From: Syntrophomonadaceae bacterium
Lineage (GTDB): Bacteria > Bacillota > Syntrophomonadia > Syntrophomonadales > Syntrophomonadaceae
Assembly (NCBI GenBank): GCA_028686565.1
Contig: JAQUBU010000156.1
Location: 1-5,790 of the forward strand
Direction of reading: 5' to 3'
DNA length: 5,790 bases
A model generated the notes under the pieces. The model saw nothing but the letters and a program-made list of their open reading frames with translations, had not been told where the DNA came from and searched no databases. A program made the translations under genes and the position numbers. Shown here one piece after another: positions 4,387 through 5,790 of this stretch; position 1 is the stretch's first letter; every line of letters starts with the position of its first letter.

Positions 4387-5790
4387 TTAGTTCCTTTGTT
4401 TCTCGATGACTTCCGCCAGTTCGTTAAGATAGGCCCATCGTTCCATCAATTCATCCAGGTGCTGTAGGGTTACCTGACGTATTGCCACTAGTTTTTCTAA
4501 TTGCTGATAATCTTGGGCAGCGTGGTCTACTTGACTATTGATATCATGCAGCTCATCCTCTACAGCAGCAATCCGCGCATCGATTTCCTCGAATTCCTTT
4601 TGCTCCTTGAATGAGAACTTTAACAGCTTCGCCTTTTTTTCTTCTTTAAAATTCGGCTTCTTGTCCCCTGCAGCCTTAGCATCCTGCCCCGATTTATGGT
4701 TCATTTGATTATTTAAATACTGCAAATAATCAGAGTAATTGCCCGGATACTCGTTGAGTTTCCCCATTCCCTCGAAAGCCAGTATCTTCTCACAGATCCG
4801 ATCCAAGAAGTAGCGGTCATGGGAAACGGCAATAACCGCACCCGGGAAATCATCCAGGTAGTCTTCCAGTATGGTTAAGGTTTCAATATCCAGATCATTG
4901 CCCGGTTCATCCAGTAATAATATATTGGGCGCTCCCATCAAAATTCTCAGCAAATGCAGCCTTCTTTTTTCCCCTCCGGAAAGCTTCTGCAAAGTATTCC
5001 ATTGGGAAGCCGGTGAAAAGAGAAACGTCTCCAGCATCTGGGAAGCACTAAGCAGCTTCTTCCCTGCTTGCAGGAATTCCCCGGCCTCGCGAATATATTC
5101 GATAACCCGCATTTCCTCCGGCAGTCCAGTGCTTTCCTGGGGGAAATATCCAATTTTTACCGTGCTGCCTATATCCACCCTGCCTTGCTCCGGGATGAGT
5201 TCACCGCTCATAATCTTTAGCAAGGTGGTTTTCCCGATCCCGTTGGCACCTACCAACCCCAGCCGCTCGCCCCGGTCCAGAATACAAGAATAACCCTGTA
5301 TAAGCTTTTCTCCCTGAAAACCATGGAAGACACCCTCCAGAATAATGGTCTTTTTACCCAGGCGGCTGGCAGCATGGGATATCTGCAGTTTCTCCCCTTT
5401 TATCTGAACATTATCTTCCTGCAATTTCTCAAAACGTTGGATTCGGGCTTTTTGCTTGGTTCTGCGAGCACGGGCCCCTTTGCGTATCCAAGCTAGTTCC
5501 TGCCGCAGCAGGGCTTGCTTTTTATCGGCCATTGTCACTTCAATGGCTTCGCGCTCCAATTTGCGCTCCAAATAGGTGCTGTAATTACCAGGATAAGAAA
5601 ACAATTGCGCCTTGTCCAACTCGATAATACGACTGCTTACTCGTTCCAAAAAATAGCGGTCATGGGTTACCATTAATAGTGCCCCGTGAAATCTCTGTAA
5701 ATATTCTTCCAGCCAGTCAATAGCCTGATTATCCAGATGATTGGTAGGCTCGTCCAGAATCATAAGGTCGGCAGGGTTCAACAAGGCAGC
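4387..5790 (-). CDS. ABC-F family ATPase, Uup/YfmR type (N-terminal part missing)
   Basis: ABC-F proteins are soluble tandem-ATPase translation factors acting at the ribosomal E site; the Uup/YfmR group helps resolve stalled or poorly positioned ribosomes. The frame is open to the window edge (467 visible residues), so the TTG at 5784 is not the start. Visible residue 1 is codon 5790-5788. The first nucleotide-binding domain is cut just before Walker B (LMILDEPTNHLD, 8-19) and continues with the switch His of VTHDRYFLERV. The interdomain linker contains ELAWIRKGARARRTKQKAR, typical of this group. The second domain has Walker A GANGIGKTT (181-189), signature LSGGEKRR (270-277), Walker B ILLLDEPGNDLD and switch SHDRYFLDR. 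NDLD plus LEDYLDDFPG favours YfmR/Uup over YdiF-like proteins. Residues 385-467 form the charged coiled-coil C-terminal domain. DEPG replaces the usual DEPT. It ends at TAA 4387-4389 beside the shared terminator. A drug-resistance ABC-F is less likely. Confidence 0.92.
   Translation of the reverse strand, partial: AALLNPADLMILDEPTNHLDNQAIDWLEEYLQRFHGALLMVTHDRYFLERVSSRIIELDKAQLFSYPGNYSTYLERKLEREAIEVTMADKKQALLRQELAWIRKGARARRTKQKARIQRFEKLQEDNVQIKGEKLQISHAASRLGKKTIILEGVFHGFQGEKLIQGYSCILDRGERLGLVGANGIGKTTLLKIMSGELIPEQGRVDIGSTVKIGYFPQESTGLPEEMRVIEYIREAGEFLQAGKKLLSASQMLETFLFSPASQWNTLQKLSGGEKRRLHLLRILMGAPNILLLDEPGNDLDIETLTILEDYLDDFPGAVIAVSHDRYFLDRICEKILAFEGMGKLNEYPGNYSDYLQYLNNQMNHKSGQDAKAAGDKKPNFKEEKKAKLLKFSFKEQKEFEEIDARIAAVEDELHDINSQVDHAAQDYQQLEKLVAIRQVTLQHLDELMERWAYLNELAEVIEKQRN

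Noticed and set aside
4871..5293. 140-codon plus-strand ORF opposite the ABC-F gene
   Set aside because: It lies wholly antisense to conserved ABC-F motifs and its translation resembles no protein family; it is a shadow ORF.

Overview
The window looks like chromosomal DNA from a low- to mid-GC Gram-positive anaerobe, probably a clostridial or Peptococcaceae-type Firmicute. This is an inference from the strong purine-rich ribosome binding sites (AGGAGG, GAGGTG), the Uup/YfmR-type ABC-F protein, the seven-helix PAS-GGDEF architecture and the TATAAT-rich intergenic DNA. No ribosomal RNA, tRNA, CRISPR array or transposase is present.

Layout. Bases 1-1272 (+) hold the 3' part of a large gene whose start lies outside the window. 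Its product has a repetitive Ser/Pro-rich segment, a compact domain resembling the 'HHSSF...AGE...SGHY' domain of bacterial effector- or toxin-like proteins and plant IQM proteins, and a charged tail. Bases 1273-1505 are non-coding apart from a hairpin and a possible 18-codon leader ORF. Bases 1506-2359 (+) hold a PhzF-family isomerase/epimerase gene split by a one-base frameshift near 1590. Bases 2450-3952 (-) encode a complete membrane diguanylate cyclase (7TM-PAS-GGDEF with an intact I-site). A 211-base divergent region (3953-4163) carries candidate -10 elements for both directions. Bases 4164-4328 (+) encode an unrecognised 54-residue hydrophilic protein with a good ribosome binding site. 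A 12-bp perfect stem flanked by A and T runs (4338-4375) is a bidirectional terminator. Bases 4387-5790 (-) hold the C-terminal two thirds of an ABC-F ATPase; its start is beyond the right edge.

The genes do not form one pathway. Each seems to be its own transcription unit, with convergent pairs (phzF/GGDEF and small ORF/ABC-F) and one divergent pair (GGDEF/small ORF). Base composition changes sharply between the GC-rich first gene and the AT-rich phzF-like gene, so the left half may be a patchwork. The most unusual items are the effector-like first gene and the small 54-residue gene. The sequence does not prove a new system, but the first gene justifies inspecting its upstream neighbourhood for a contractile injection or other secretion locus.
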